This document shows, piece by piece, positions 8,303 to 17,053 of a stretch of 33,165 bases of DNA. Location: NCBI GenBank assembly GCA_017542475.1, contig JAFXXD010000011.1, positions 1 through 33,165 on the forward strand. Direction: 5' to 3'. Origin of the DNA: Ruminococcus sp. GTDB taxonomy: Bacteria > Bacillota > Clostridia > Oscillospirales > Ruminococcaceae. The notes under the pieces were generated by a model, which was not told the origin of the DNA, made no database searches, and saw only the letters and a list, made by a program, of their open reading frames with translations. The position numbers and the translations under genes were made by a program. Each line of letters begins with the position of its first letter. Position 1 is the first letter of the stretch.

Positions 8303-8989
8303 ATGGATCTTGATAGAGTTTTACAATTTGTTGCGAGGGTGCTGACCTTGCTCCTCGTTATTCCCATACATGAGAGCGCTCACGCCCTCGTTGCCAGGTG
8401 GTTCGGTGACGATACCGCCGAGCGCGCGGGCAGAATAAGCCTCAATCCTATGGATCACTTCGACCCCATCGGTACCATTCTTATGATACTGACGGGCTTC
8501 GGCTGGGCTAAGCCCGTGCCGATAAATCCCGTGAGAATGAAGAAATTCCGCGCGGGTATCGCTCTGACTGCTCTTGCGGGACCTGTATCGAATATACTTG
8601 CCGCCTTTGTCGGAGCGCTCGCCTACGCGATAGTGCTCTGCACCGAGACGGGCTACGAGGCGTCAACAAGCTCGGCTATCACCCCGATGAGCTGCGTTAT
8701 ACTGCTGATACGCTATTTCTTCAGCGTGAATATCGGTCTTGCTGTCTTCAATATGATACCTCTCCCGCCTCTCGACGGCTACAACGTGCTCAGCTACTTC
8801 ACCTCCGCGAAGGTAGACCGCTGGTTCCATCAGCACCAGCGCGAGGTATCAATGGCTTTCTTCATAGTCATCATCAGCATAAACTTCCTTCCCTCGTGGA
8901 TAAATCCGCTCTACTACGCACGTTCCTTCATCGGCGACCTGCTGTGGACCTGCGTCAAGTGGATACCGAAGCTCAGGTGGGGCTACTGA
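8303..8989 (+). CDS. Site-2 protease family (M50) membrane zinc metalloprotease
   Basis: A 228-residue integral membrane protein. The zinc motif HESAH (H23-H27) sits in the first membrane helix, and the third ligand is D158 in the family signature NMIPLPPLDG. Other helices lie near residues 86-112, 128-150 and 168-185. It belongs to the short, PDZ-less M50 group found next to scpA in many Clostridia; the substrate is unknown. I chose the ATG at 8303 over the in-frame ATG at 8249 because 8249 lies upstream of the -10 box and 8303 has an AAGGAAAGG ribosome site. Its stop overlaps the scpA start (TGATG), which suggests coupled translation. Confidence 0.92.
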   Translation: MDLDRVLQFVARVLTLLLVIPIHESAHALVARWFGDDTAERAGRISLNPMDHFDPIGTILMILTGFGWAKPVPINPVRMKKFRAGIALTALAGPVSNILAAFVGALAYAIVLCTETGYEASTSSAITPMSCVILLIRYFFSVNIGLAVFNMIPLPPLDGYNVLSYFTSAKVDRWFHQHQREVSMAFFIVIISINFLPSWINPLYYARSFIGDLLWTCVKWIPKLRWGY

Positions 8990-9747
8990 TGGAGACGATA
9001 AACTACAAGCTCGACGTCTACGAGGGTCCGCTCGACGTCCTGCTCGCGCTGATAACCAAGCACAAGCTCAACATCTGCGACATCGAGATATCAAAGCTGC
9101 TTGAGCAGTACCTCCTCTTCATCGAGGAGTGCCACAAGCAGGACCTCGAGCTCGCGGGAGAATTCCTCGAAATGGCGGCAAGGCTCGTCTACATCAAGAC
9201 GGCGGCGCTCCTGCCTCAGCCCGAGGAAGCCGAGCAGATGAAGAAGGAGCTCGAGGGAGCTCTCATTGAGCTGTCGCTCTGCAAGGAAGCCGCAAGGGCT
9301 CTCGCGGAGCGCAATGTCGGCGGCGATATCTTCGTGCGTGAGCCGATGGAGATAGAGGCGGATATGACCTATACGCTCGTCCATGAGCCCGAGAGGCTCG
9401 TGCAGGCGTATTCCGCGATATCGAACAAGAAAATGCGTCCCGATACGCAGAAAATGCATATCGAGAGCAAGATAAATTCTGTGGTAAAGCGAAAAATAGT
9501 GCCTGTGCTGACGAAGGTCGTGCATATCCTGCGCGAGCTCTACGAAACAGGCGAGGTATATATGGACAAGCTCTATGAAGGCGTGACCGACCGCTCGGCA
9601 CGTGTGGCGACCTTCCTTGCGGTGCTCGAGCTGACACGCTTCGGGCGCATCACTATAAGCGAGGACAACACCATCATCTTCTTCAAGGGCGAAATGGAAA
9701 GAGAGGGACGCAAAAAATGGAGATCAAAGAGAAACTCGGCGCAGTAG
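8989..9747 (+). CDS. scpA: Segregation and condensation protein A
   Basis: A 252-residue kleisin subunit of the SMC-ScpAB condensin that compacts and segregates the chromosome. The N-terminus carries the family signature YEGPLDVLLALITKHKLNI with ISKLLEQYL, followed by a helical linker and a C-terminal winged helix (VATFLAVLELTRFGRITI). The ATG at 8989 shares an A with the preceding TGA, so the frame upstream of it (from 8896) is discarded. The end overlaps scpB by 31 nt. Confidence 0.96.
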   Translation: METINYKLDVYEGPLDVLLALITKHKLNICDIEISKLLEQYLLFIEECHKQDLELAGEFLEMAARLVYIKTAALLPQPEEAEQMKKELEGALIELSLCKEAARALAERNVGGDIFVREPMEIEADMTYTLVHEPERLVQAYSAISNKKMRPDTQKMHIESKINSVVKRKIVPVLTKVVHILRELYETGEVYMDKLYEGVTDRSARVATFLAVLELTRFGRITISEDNTIIFFKGEMEREGRKKWRSKRNSAQ

Positions 9748-10367
9748 AGGCTATCCTCTTCGCAAGCGGCGAGCCCGTAGAGCTCTATCGTCTTTCTCAG
9801 GCGAGCGGCATAGACGTGGGAGCGCTCCCGCCTATGATAAGGCTGCTGAACGAGCGTTACGACGACTGCGGCAGCGGCATCTGCATAAAGAAGCTCGACA
9901 GCAGCTATCAGATGTGCACCCGCGAGGAGTACGCGCCGAATATACGCGCTGTACTCGAAACAAAGAAGAATACACCGCTCTCGAATGCGGCTATGGAGGC
10001 GCTGACCATCATCGCCTACAATCAGCCGGTATCGAAGAGCTTCGTTGAAAATGTCAGAGGCGTGGACAGCTCGTCCGTCGTCAACAACCTCGTGGAGAAG
10101 GGTCTCGTCGAGGAGGCGGGACGTCTCGATGTCCCGGGAAAGCCCATAGTATACAGGACAACTCCCGTTTTCCTGCGCACCTTCGGGCTCAGCTCCATTG
10201 ACGAGCTCCCGCCGATAGGAGGAAGAACGGGCGACCCGCTCGAGGACGATCAGCTCCCGCTCGATTTCGGCGGCAGCGATACTCAGGAGCCGCAGGAGAC
10301 CGCCGCGGAGCCCGAAGCTCCCGCCGATACTTCTGACGAGGAGGATACGGTAGGTCTTACCGAGTAA
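9717..10367 (+). CDS. scpB: Segregation and condensation protein B
   Basis: A 216-residue ScpB that dimerises and binds ScpA in the SMC complex. The N-terminus matches the family (VEAILFASGEPVEL), and the second winged helix shows ALTIIAYNQPVSK and RGVDSSSVV. The last 45 residues are an acidic, Pro/Glu-rich tail typical of low-complexity ScpB ends. It starts inside scpA (31-nt overlap), suggesting translational coupling and balanced amounts of the two partners. Confidence 0.96.
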   Translation: MEIKEKLGAVEAILFASGEPVELYRLSQASGIDVGALPPMIRLLNERYDDCGSGICIKKLDSSYQMCTREEYAPNIRAVLETKKNTPLSNAAMEALTIIAYNQPVSKSFVENVRGVDSSSVVNNLVEKGLVEEAGRLDVPGKPIVYRTTPVFLRTFGLSSIDELPPIGGRTGDPLEDDQLPLDFGGSDTQEPQETAAEPEAPADTSDEEDTVGLTE

Positions 10368-10390
10368 ATCAACCGAAAGGAGCGGCAGGA

Positions 10391-11263
10391 ATGATCGTAC
10401 TGAAAATTCTGCTGTGGATACTTCTTGCCGTTCTCGGCATTATCGTGCTGATACTGTGCCTGCCGATACGGGGAGCGGTCAGCTACATCGACGGCAAGCT
10501 CACCTACAGCGCACACTATTCGCTGATACTGCTTTACAATTCCGACAAGAAGGGACTCGTTTCGCTGGTACTGAAATGGAAGAAGAAGCGCGACGAGAAG
10601 AAAAAGGCAAAGGAGGAAGCGGCAAGCGCCGCGGACGCTCCTGAGCCGTATGAGCCTCCGCAAGCCGAAACGGTGAGCGAGCCTCCCGCAGAAAGCGTGA
10701 CTGCTCCCGCAGAGGAGAAGCCGCCTCAGCCTGTTGAAGAGGTCAAGCCCGAGACAGCGGACACTCCCGCGACCGACGACCCGTTCGATGACATCGACGA
10801 GCCGCTTGAGGAAGAGAGCTCCAAGAAAAAGAAGAAAAAGGACAAGCCGCCGAAAACTCTCATCGAGAAGGTGGACTTCGTGCTCGACATCGTCCGCGCG
10901 GCAGACCGTCCGATACTTCGCATATTCAAGGGCGTGAAGCTGTACGAGCTGTACATCGACTTCATCATCGCCAACGAGGACGCCTATAAATGCGCTCTCA
11001 ACTACGGCAGGATAAGCGGAGCACTCTACAACGTCATCGCGTGGCTGAGCGTGCTCTTCAATGTCAAGCTCAGGACCATCGACATAAACCCCGGCTTTGC
11101 GGTCGATAAACCGCGCTGGGACGCGGCGGCGAAGATAAAGTTCCGCCCGATAACAGCTGTTGCAGCAGGAGCAGGACTCCTGATAACATATCTTTTCAGA
11201 TTCTTTATACCGGGTCTGTTACAGGACCGTAAACTGAGAAAACAAGCCGCAAGGCAGAAATGA
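10391..11263 (+). CDS. DUF2953 membrane protein (YtfI-like)
   Basis: A 290-residue protein with an N-terminal membrane helix (about residues 3-24), a long charged region rich in Lys, Glu and Pro (about 58-160, including KKKKKKDKPPK), and a C-terminal DUF2953-like part with a final hydrophobic stretch (about 254-276). In Firmicutes DUF2953 proteins occur directly before ytfJ, as here, which suggests a sporulation or germination context; no biochemical role is known to me. It starts after AAAGGAG with good spacing. The low-complexity middle is an insertion relative to the compact family core. Confidence 0.8.
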   Translation: MIVLKILLWILLAVLGIIVLILCLPIRGAVSYIDGKLTYSAHYSLILLYNSDKKGLVSLVLKWKKKRDEKKKAKEEAASAADAPEPYEPPQAETVSEPPAESVTAPAEEKPPQPVEEVKPETADTPATDDPFDDIDEPLEEESSKKKKKKDKPPKTLIEKVDFVLDIVRAADRPILRIFKGVKLYELYIDFIIANEDAYKCALNYGRISGALYNVIAWLSVLFNVKLRTIDINPGFAVDKPRWDAAAKIKFRPITAVAAGAGLLITYLFRFFIPGLLQDRKLRKQAARQK

Positions 11264-11272
11264 GGAATTACT

Positions 11273-11686
11273 ATGGATAACAAGAAGACACCCGTTCACG
11301 AAATACTCGGTATCTCTATCGACAAGATAAGGGAAATGGCTGACGTCAACTCCATCATCGGCGAGCCTCTCGCTCTCGCTGACGGCACGACCATCATACC
11401 CGTTTCCAAGATATCCTACGGCTTCGCTTCGGGCGGCTCCGACCTGCCCTCGAAGTACGACAAGGACCTCTTCGGCGGCGGCGCAGGCGCAGGCGTGAGC
11501 ATCAAGCCCGAGGGCTTCCTCGTTATCTCGCCCAACGGTGAGGCTAAGATGATAGGTATGGAGACCACCAACGACCCGATTTCGAGCGCTATCAACTCCG
11601 TTCCCTCCATTATCGAGAAGGTTCAGGACTTCCTCGCAAAGAGAAAGGGCGACGACGAGGACGGCGAGATAACCATCAGCGACTGA
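11273..11686 (+). CDS. ytfJ: GerW family sporulation protein YtfJ
   Basis: A 137-residue soluble protein with the GerW/YtfJ signatures TTIIPVSKISYGF, GGGAGAGVSIKPEGFLVI and the Gly-rich centre. In Bacillus the family is linked to spore germination. It lies 9 bp after the DUF2953 gene and before a D-Ala-D-Ala carboxypeptidase, the usual order in spore-forming Clostridia. The ribosome site is GAGGAATT before the ATG. Confidence 0.94.
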   Translation: MDNKKTPVHEILGISIDKIREMADVNSIIGEPLALADGTTIIPVSKISYGFASGGSDLPSKYDKDLFGGGAGAGVSIKPEGFLVISPNGEAKMIGMETTNDPISSAINSVPSIIEKVQDFLAKRKGDDEDGEITISD

Positions 11687-11751
11687 GTATATCGCCCCGA
11701 TTTTACGCATATCTATAGAGCAGGATAACTATGCACTGCGGAGGTATGCGT

Positions 11752-12882
11752 ATGAAAAGGGTCATATCCGTTTTATCTGCGGTCCTGCTGACAGCGGGAC
11801 TGCATTTTCCTGTTGCACACGCGGAGGAAGCTCCCGAGGTCGCGGCGAGGGCGGCGGTGGTCATATCCGCCGACACGGGCGAGGTCGTTTACTCGCTCAA
11901 CAGCGGCGAGAAGCTCCCTATGGCGAGCACGACCAAGATAATGTCCGCTCTGCTCTGTATCGAGAGCGGCGATTTATACGAGCCGTTCGTCGTTGACAGC
12001 GAAGCGATACACGTCGAGGGCTCGTCTATGGGCTTGCAGGAGGGCGACATCGTCACGAAGTACGCGCTCTGCTGCGGTATGCTGCTGCCGTCGGGCAACG
12101 ACGCCGCCAATGCAGCCGCAGTCCGTATCGCGGGGAGCAACGAGAAGTTCGCGGAGCTGATGAACGCCCGCGCACAGGAGCTCGGGCTCACGAAGACGTA
12201 TTTCGTCACGCCGTCGGGACTCGAAGGCGTGGGACACGGCTCGTCCGCCTATGATATGGCTCTGCTGGCGTCTGCGGCGCTGAGGAACCGTGTATTCCGC
12301 GATATATGCTCGTCCGACAGCATAAAGGTCGAGTTCGGCAACCCGCCGTATACGCGGTGGCTCCGCAACACTAACAAGCTCCTGTCGATGTACAGCGGCA
12401 CCTACGGCGTGAAGACGGGCTTCACGGACGAAGCGGGAAGATGTCTCGTTTCCGCCTGCGAGCGTGATGGGAAGAACCTCGTCTGCGTGACGCTCAACGA
12501 CCGCAATGACTGGAACGACCATATGGCTATGTACGACTATGCCTTCGGGCAGGTGCATACGGTCGAGCCCGATATACCGCAGGATATTGAGCTCACGCTC
12601 GTCGGGAGCGACAAAGATAGCATACACGTTCGTGCTGACGCTCTGCCCGAGCCCGTAACGGTGCTCGCCGCGGGTGCGGACGAACTCACATATACCGTCA
12701 TATCTGCGCCTTTCGTGTACGCTCCCGTAGACGAGGGCGACGAGCTCGGCGAGCTGAGTATCAGCTGCGGCGGTCGCGAGATAAGACGGATACCTCTCTG
12801 CGCGGCGGAATCCGCCGAGTATAAAACCGCAGAGGTCAGACACAAAAAGAAGCTGTTCAGCGGTCTTTTTTCTAAGAAGTGA
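11752..12882 (+). CDS. Serine-type D-Ala-D-Ala carboxypeptidase (DacF-like)
   Basis: A 376-residue secreted penicillin-binding protein (peptidase family S11) that trims the terminal D-Ala from peptidoglycan stem peptides. Residues 1-24 are a signal peptide (VAHA). The active-site motifs are S59-T-T-K62, S114-G-N116 and K221-T-G223. A C-terminal beta domain (about 275-360) and a basic tail (KKKLFSGLFSKK) may contact the membrane. I chose ATG 11752 because GGAGG lies 7 nt upstream; the in-frame ATG at 11731 would place that site inside the gene. Position after ytfJ matches dacF-type genes, which act on spore cortex, but a vegetative role cannot be excluded. Confidence 0.93.
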   Translation: MKRVISVLSAVLLTAGLHFPVAHAEEAPEVAARAAVVISADTGEVVYSLNSGEKLPMASTTKIMSALLCIESGDLYEPFVVDSEAIHVEGSSMGLQEGDIVTKYALCCGMLLPSGNDAANAAAVRIAGSNEKFAELMNARAQELGLTKTYFVTPSGLEGVGHGSSAYDMALLASAALRNRVFRDICSSDSIKVEFGNPPYTRWLRNTNKLLSMYSGTYGVKTGFTDEAGRCLVSACERDGKNLVCVTLNDRNDWNDHMAMYDYAFGQVHTVEPDIPQDIELTLVGSDKDSIHVRADALPEPVTVLAAGADELTYTVISAPFVYAPVDEGDELGELSISCGGREIRRIPLCAAESAEYKTAEVRHKKKLFSGLFSKK

Positions 12883-12895
12883 AAGAGGAGATAAT

Positions 12896-13627
12896 GTGGA
12901 AAAGATAAGGATTCAGAAAATGATAGCCGACAGCGGCTACTGCTCGCGCCGCAAGGCTGAGGAGCTCATATCGCGCGGCAAGGTAAAGCTCAACGGTCAC
13001 CCCGTGAAGCTCGGCGACAAGTGCGGATTCAGCGACATTATCACTATCGACGGCGAGCGCATCTATATGCCCCGCAGGAAGAATCTGCTCTACATAATGA
13101 TGAACAAGCCGCGCGGCTACGTGACGACCGTTTCCGACGAGCTCGACCGCCGCTGTGTAATGGACCTGCTCGACGGCGTCGAGGAGCGCGTCTACCCGAT
13201 AGGCAGGCTCGACCGCAACTCCGAGGGTCTGCTGCTGTTCACCAATGACGGCGACTTCGCCAACAGCATAATGCACCCGAGCAGACACGTTTCGAAGACG
13301 TACAGGGTAACGGTTCGCCCCGATATCAACGACGACCAGCTCGTACAGCTTGCCGAGGGCGTGGAGATAGAGGGCAGAAAGACACTCCCCGCAAATGTTG
13401 TCGTAAAGGAAAAGGAACAGGGCAGAGTTGTCCTGCTCATAACCATAAAAGAGGGCAGGAACCGCCAGATACGCAAGATGTGCGAGGCGGTGGGACTCGA
13501 GGTGGCAAGACTTCGCCGCATAAGCATCGGTCCCGTGAAGCTCGGTATGCTCAAGCCGGGTGCATGGCGCGAGCTCACAGCCGATGAGCTCCGTGCGCTG
13601 AGAACTGCTATCGGCAAGGTGAACTGA
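12896..13627 (+). CDS. rluB: Large-subunit rRNA pseudouridine synthase, RluB/RsuA family
   Basis: A 243-residue enzyme that isomerises a uridine in ribosomal RNA. The N-terminal S4 RNA-binding domain covers residues 3-60. The catalytic domain has D106 in the signature GRLDRNSEGLLLFTNDG, plus HVSKTYRV and KEGRNRQIRKM. The start is GTG at 12896 with AGAGGAG five bases upstream; the overlapping ATG at 12894 is out of frame and soon hits a stop. It closes the scpA-rluB block conserved in Clostridia. Confidence 0.94.
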   Translation: MEKIRIQKMIADSGYCSRRKAEELISRGKVKLNGHPVKLGDKCGFSDIITIDGERIYMPRRKNLLYIMMNKPRGYVTTVSDELDRRCVMDLLDGVEERVYPIGRLDRNSEGLLLFTNDGDFANSIMHPSRHVSKTYRVTVRPDINDDQLVQLAEGVEIEGRKTLPANVVVKEKEQGRVVLLITIKEGRNRQIRKMCEAVGLEVARLRRISIGPVKLGMLKPGAWRELTADELRALRTAIGKVN

Positions 13628-13628
13628 A

Positions 13629-14000
13629 ATGCTCGAAATACAGGAAAGATTCGACTCCGCGGGCTATGAGCACATCGTAGCTGCCGCGGGTATCAACAAC
13701 GTACATATTACCGAGGCTCTCGACAGCGATAAGGCTATCGGCTTCATCGCCTACGCCTATGAGGCGGAGCGCACCGTCGTGTACGACTACGACGACGGCG
13801 GCGACCTCATGCTCTGCGACGGGCTTGTACGCTCGGTAATGCTCAAAAGTGCGATGAAGGGCATAGAGACTATGGTGTTCGAGCTCCCCGACGAGGCGAA
13901 GCTCGCGCCTCTCGTGAAGCTCCGCTTTCTTGCGGAGGGAAGCCGAGTCTGCGAGAACATCGACGGCTTCCTCAACGCCTGCGAGCACTGCAAAAAATAA
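13629..14000 (+). CDS. Hypothetical protein, 123 residues
   Basis: A short soluble protein starting one base after the rluB stop, so probably translated by coupling. It has a compact alpha/beta look: GYEHIVAAAGINNVHITEALD, then IGFIAYAYEAERTVVYDY, then a helical C-terminus ending CEHCKK. It faintly resembles the small GNAT-like proteins found next to pseudouridine synthase genes, but I see no acetyl-CoA loop. Function unknown. Codon use matches its neighbours, so it is likely a real gene. Confidence 0.8.
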   Translation: MLEIQERFDSAGYEHIVAAAGINNVHITEALDSDKAIGFIAYAYEAERTVVYDYDDGGDLMLCDGLVRSVMLKSAMKGIETMVFELPDEAKLAPLVKLRFLAEGSRVCENIDGFLNACEHCKK

Positions 14001-14026
14001 GATAAGTTAGGAAAGGAGCGTTTGGA

Positions 14027-14974
14027 ATGCCGATACGCATATCATCGGAACTACCCGCGTTCAAAACGCTTGGAGAAGAAAACATATTCGTAATGTCGAA
14101 GGAGAGAGCCGAGCATCAGGACATCCGTCCGCTGAAGGTCATCATCCTCAACATTATGCCTAAAAAGATAGAGACAGAGTGCCAGCTTCTCAGACTCCTG
14201 AGCAACACGCCGCTTCAGGTGGATATCGACCTCCTGCAAATGGCGTCGCACGTTTCGCGGAACACCTCGCACCACCACCTTGAAGCCTTCTACAAGACCT
14301 TCGACGAGATAAAGGACCGCCGCTACGACGGAATGATAGTCACGGGCGCTCCCGTGGAGCTCCTCGAATACGAGCAGGTGGACTACTGGGACGAGATAAC
14401 CACCATATTCGAGTGGTCTAAGACGCACGTATTCTCCACGCTCTACATTTGCTGGGCGGCTCAGGCGGGACTCTACTACCACTTCGGCGTGCCTAAGTAC
14501 CCGCTCGAGCAGAAAATGTTCGGCATATTCCCGCACAGGGTCGAGATAGAGAACCGCCAGCTCCTGCGCGGCTTCGACGACGTATTTTACGTGCCGCACA
14601 GCCGCAATACGGAGGTCCGCCGCGAGGACATCGAAAAGATAGAACAGCTCGAGATACTGACCTCGTCGGAGATGTCGGGCGTGCACATAGTCGCCAACAA
14701 GAACGGCAGACAGTATTTCATCACGGGTCATTCGGAGTACGACCGCGACACAATCGCCTCGGAATATTTCCGCGACAAGGACAAGGGGCTGGATATACAG
14801 CTCCCGTACAACTACTTCCCGAACGACGATCCCACTCAGACCCCGCTCTTCTCATGGAGATGCACGGCGAATCTGATGTTCTCGAACTGGCTCAACTACT
14901 GCGTATACCAGAAGACCCCGTACAACCTCGACGAGCTCGAGATACGCAGCTGGACATGGGAAACAAACTTCTGA
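14027..14974 (+). CDS. metAA: Homoserine O-acetyltransferase (MetA family, acetyl-CoA type)
   Basis: A 315-residue enzyme that activates homoserine for methionine synthesis. The catalytic residues are C142 (YICWAAQ), H235 and E237 (TGHSEYD), the same numbering as characterised MetA proteins. Position 111 is Glu (APVELLEYE). In this family Glu111 is known to select acetyl-CoA, whereas Gly111 gives succinyl-CoA transferases, so the acetyl form is predicted. It follows AAAGGAG with 7-nt spacing and no leader long enough for a SAM riboswitch. It is probably read from the upstream operon. Confidence 0.95.
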   Translation: MPIRISSELPAFKTLGEENIFVMSKERAEHQDIRPLKVIILNIMPKKIETECQLLRLLSNTPLQVDIDLLQMASHVSRNTSHHHLEAFYKTFDEIKDRRYDGMIVTGAPVELLEYEQVDYWDEITTIFEWSKTHVFSTLYICWAAQAGLYYHFGVPKYPLEQKMFGIFPHRVEIENRQLLRGFDDVFYVPHSRNTEVRREDIEKIEQLEILTSSEMSGVHIVANKNGRQYFITGHSEYDRDTIASEYFRDKDKGLDIQLPYNYFPNDDPTQTPLFSWRCTANLMFSNWLNYCVYQKTPYNLDELEIRSWTWETNF

Positions 14975-15000
14975 CAGCTACCGAAAGGATGTGAAACGGT

Positions 15001-15657
15001 ATGTTCGGCAACAGAGAAATGATAGACGAATCGTCCTGCAACGTTATCGACGAGATGGACTATGACGTCGTCGATGACATAAGGGACGAGAAGCGGCGCG
15101 GTGCGTCTCATGCGGGACACCTCTGCGAGGAGGGACAGTACCACGAAACCGTGGACAGACAGGCGTCCGCCGCGTATAATACCACACCGCGGACAAGCTC
15201 CTACCCCAAGCCCGCTCAGCAGACACCCCCGCGGAACACCTCGCCCTACCCGAAGCCGCAGATGAAGCAGTACACACCGCAGGCAGCTCCGAGACAGGAG
15301 CGCCCCGTGCAGTCTACTATATTCAACGGCAGGACTTACGACCGTCCCGCTGAGACTCCGACACTGTCGCCGGCACAGCAAAAGGCAAATAGAGCGTTCG
15401 TGGTGCTGATGATCGTCGGCATTGCGGGAAGCTGCGTTTCATCATTTCTGCTTCTGCCCGTATGTGTCGTGCTCGGAATAATGATACAGGGGGCTGTCAG
15501 GAAATGCGAGGGCGACGATGTTGCTCCCGTGAACAGAATGATAGCTGTTTCGGTATGTATAGTCATTTTTGCTTTCGTATTCATCATCGCAGGCAAGCTC
15601 TCTATTTCGATGCTGCAAGACCTGCTGACCGAAACAGGCGACTTAGGAGGATATTGA
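15001..15657 (+). CDS. Membrane protein with disordered Pro-rich N-terminus
   Basis: 218 residues, not recognised as a named family. Residues 1-35 are acidic, residues about 60-125 are rich in Pro, Gln, Thr and Lys (repeated SYPKP/PYPKP), and two or three hydrophobic helices follow (about 131-165 and 179-200). The layout resembles DUF4190-type small membrane proteins with a cytosolic Pro-rich arm. It sits one base before a second membrane protein of similar design, which suggests the two act together. Ribosome site GAAAGGATG. Confidence 0.75.
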   Translation: MFGNREMIDESSCNVIDEMDYDVVDDIRDEKRRGASHAGHLCEEGQYHETVDRQASAAYNTTPRTSSYPKPAQQTPPRNTSPYPKPQMKQYTPQAAPRQERPVQSTIFNGRTYDRPAETPTLSPAQQKANRAFVVLMIVGIAGSCVSSFLLLPVCVVLGIMIQGAVRKCEGDDVAPVNRMIAVSVCIVIFAFVFIIAGKLSISMLQDLLTETGDLGGY

Positions 15658-15658
15658 T

Positions 15659-16306
15659 ATGTACCCACAGGGATCGCAGACAGGCGGAGAAAACTACTAC
15701 GAGCTTCCACAGAAGCCGAAAAAGCAGTACAGTCTTGCAATAACCTCGTTCGTGCTGAGTCTGCTGCCGATACTGCTCAGCGTATTCTGCTGCTGCTGTG
15801 CAACGAACTCCGTTGCTGTTAACGGTTTTATCATATGCCTTCTGCTGATGACGTTTCTTGCACTGTTCACGGGTATCCTCTCCCTAATCTCACACAGGGG
15901 AGGCACGGGCTTTGCGGTATCGGGCATAACTGTCTCGATACTGATGCTGTTCCCGCTCATATTCTCGCTTATATGCGTCAATACCCCGTACTACAAGGAT
16001 ATGATGAAGTTCACCGAGCACGCGCAGGAATACGTCGATGACTACGACAGAACAGGCGAGGTCCCCGAGGACTTCGAGAAGTACAAGGATCCCAAGTACG
16101 ACGATGTATGGAAGTCGATGGGATTTGACAGCTTCGACGGATTCTACGGTGATTTCATAGCACGCTACAAGGCTCAGAACGCGTGGGTGCTCGATCCGTC
16201 AGCGAGCAGCAGCCGCTCCGAAAGCAGCAGAGCCGAGAGCAGCGAAAGCAGAGCTGAAACGACCACACGTCCCGCCAACTACGGTGAAACCCCAATAACG
16301 ATATAA
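15659..16306 (+). CDS. Membrane protein, DUF4190-like, with Ser-rich tail
   Basis: 215 residues. A short Pro/Lys-rich N-terminus (ELPQKPKKQYSLA) precedes three hydrophobic segments (about 27-50 with CCCC, 54-78 and 86-106), then a soluble acidic domain (FTEHAQEYVDDYDR to YKAQNAWVL) and a Ser/Arg/Glu-rich tail. The N-terminal pattern 'SLAITSFVLSLLPILL' resembles DUF4190 proteins. It starts one base after the previous stop and has a strong TAGGAGG ribosome site. Function unknown. Confidence 0.75.
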   Translation: MYPQGSQTGGENYYELPQKPKKQYSLAITSFVLSLLPILLSVFCCCCATNSVAVNGFIICLLLMTFLALFTGILSLISHRGGTGFAVSGITVSILMLFPLIFSLICVNTPYYKDMMKFTEHAQEYVDDYDRTGEVPEDFEKYKDPKYDDVWKSMGFDSFDGFYGDFIARYKAQNAWVLDPSASSSRSESSRAESSESRAETTTRPANYGETPITI

Positions 16307-16330
16307 AAGCATTGACCGATACAAGCTTAA

Positions 16331-16361
16331 TGAGGGAGCCCCTTGAAAAGGGGCTCCCTCA
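16331..16361. terminator. Strong hairpin between convergent genes
   Basis: A 14-bp perfect stem (16331-16344 with 16348-16361, loop GAA) lies between two converging genes. U-tracts are weak on both sides, so efficiency is uncertain, but the position fits a shared terminator. Confidence 0.6.
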
Positions 16362-16377
16362 TTGCTTCACGGTGTAT

Positions 16378-17028
16378 TTATCCTGTGCAGAGAGCTGACA
16401 TTTCCTGTTCGAGCAGGCGGAATACCAGTGCCACGAGGTAGCCGTCGGCGGTGGCGTGGTTGAGCCTTACCGTCACGGGCATAACGAGCCTGCCGTTTTC
16501 CCCGCGGTATTTTCCCCAGTTGACTATGGGCAGGAAGTAGAGGTAGCCGTCGGGGAGCTCGATGTTCAGCGAATCGTAGGACAGCCACGATATGTAGGAG
16601 GCGTCGAACCAGTTCGGGTGGGTCGCGGCGTCGAGCTGATAATCCCGGGTCTGCTTGGCGCGTTCGATATCAGCGAGAGCTCCTGCATAGAAGGTCTTGT
16701 AGTCAGGCGAGTAGCGCGTGTAGACAGGCGTGCAGGTCTCGGTGTCGTCGTGGAAGATGTACTGCGTGGGGTTTATCTCGTCATAGCAGATGAGCTCGTC
16801 GGTCTGCCACAGGTAGCCCATACGGTAGTCCTCGCGCGAGTTGAGCACCTTCGAGAGAATGTACAGGAAGTTGATGTAGAACTTCGTGCCCGTGCGGCGC
16901 GACCATTTGGCGAGCTCGGTGACGTCTATGCGGGCTGTCATCGAGACGGAGCATTTGCAGTCCTGCGTGAAATGGCGGTATACTCCCGCGCGGTAGTATT
17001 TTTCCTTGTCTATTATGCGGTAATTCAT
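16378..17028 (-). CDS. Chloramphenicol acetyltransferase-like protein
   Basis: A 216-residue protein with the CAT fold and length. The active-site region reads RLNHATADGYLVA: H191 is the expected catalytic His and D195-G196 follow, but the first His of the usual HH pair is Asn190. Upstream family features such as FYINFLYILSKVLN and YPPRYSPDY-like 'YTRYSPDY' are present. Whether it acetylates chloramphenicol is not certain; many gut Firmicutes carry divergent CAT-like proteins of unknown substrate. I chose the ATG at 17028 over the longer frame to 17106 because AAAGGTG lies upstream and homology starts at MNYRIID. Confidence 0.85.
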   Translation of the reverse strand: MNYRIIDKEKYYRAGVYRHFTQDCKCSVSMTARIDVTELAKWSRRTGTKFYINFLYILSKVLNSREDYRMGYLWQTDELICYDEINPTQYIFHDDTETCTPVYTRYSPDYKTFYAGALADIERAKQTRDYQLDAATHPNWFDASYISWLSYDSLNIELPDGYLYFLPIVNWGKYRGENGRLVMPVTVRLNHATADGYLVALVFRLLEQEMSALCTG

Positions 17029-17053
17029 ATGTTTCACCTTTATTTTTGCTTTT

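Noticed and set aside
14001-14026. SAM riboswitch before metAA
   Set aside because: Only 26 bp separate it from the preceding gene, too short for a riboswitch.
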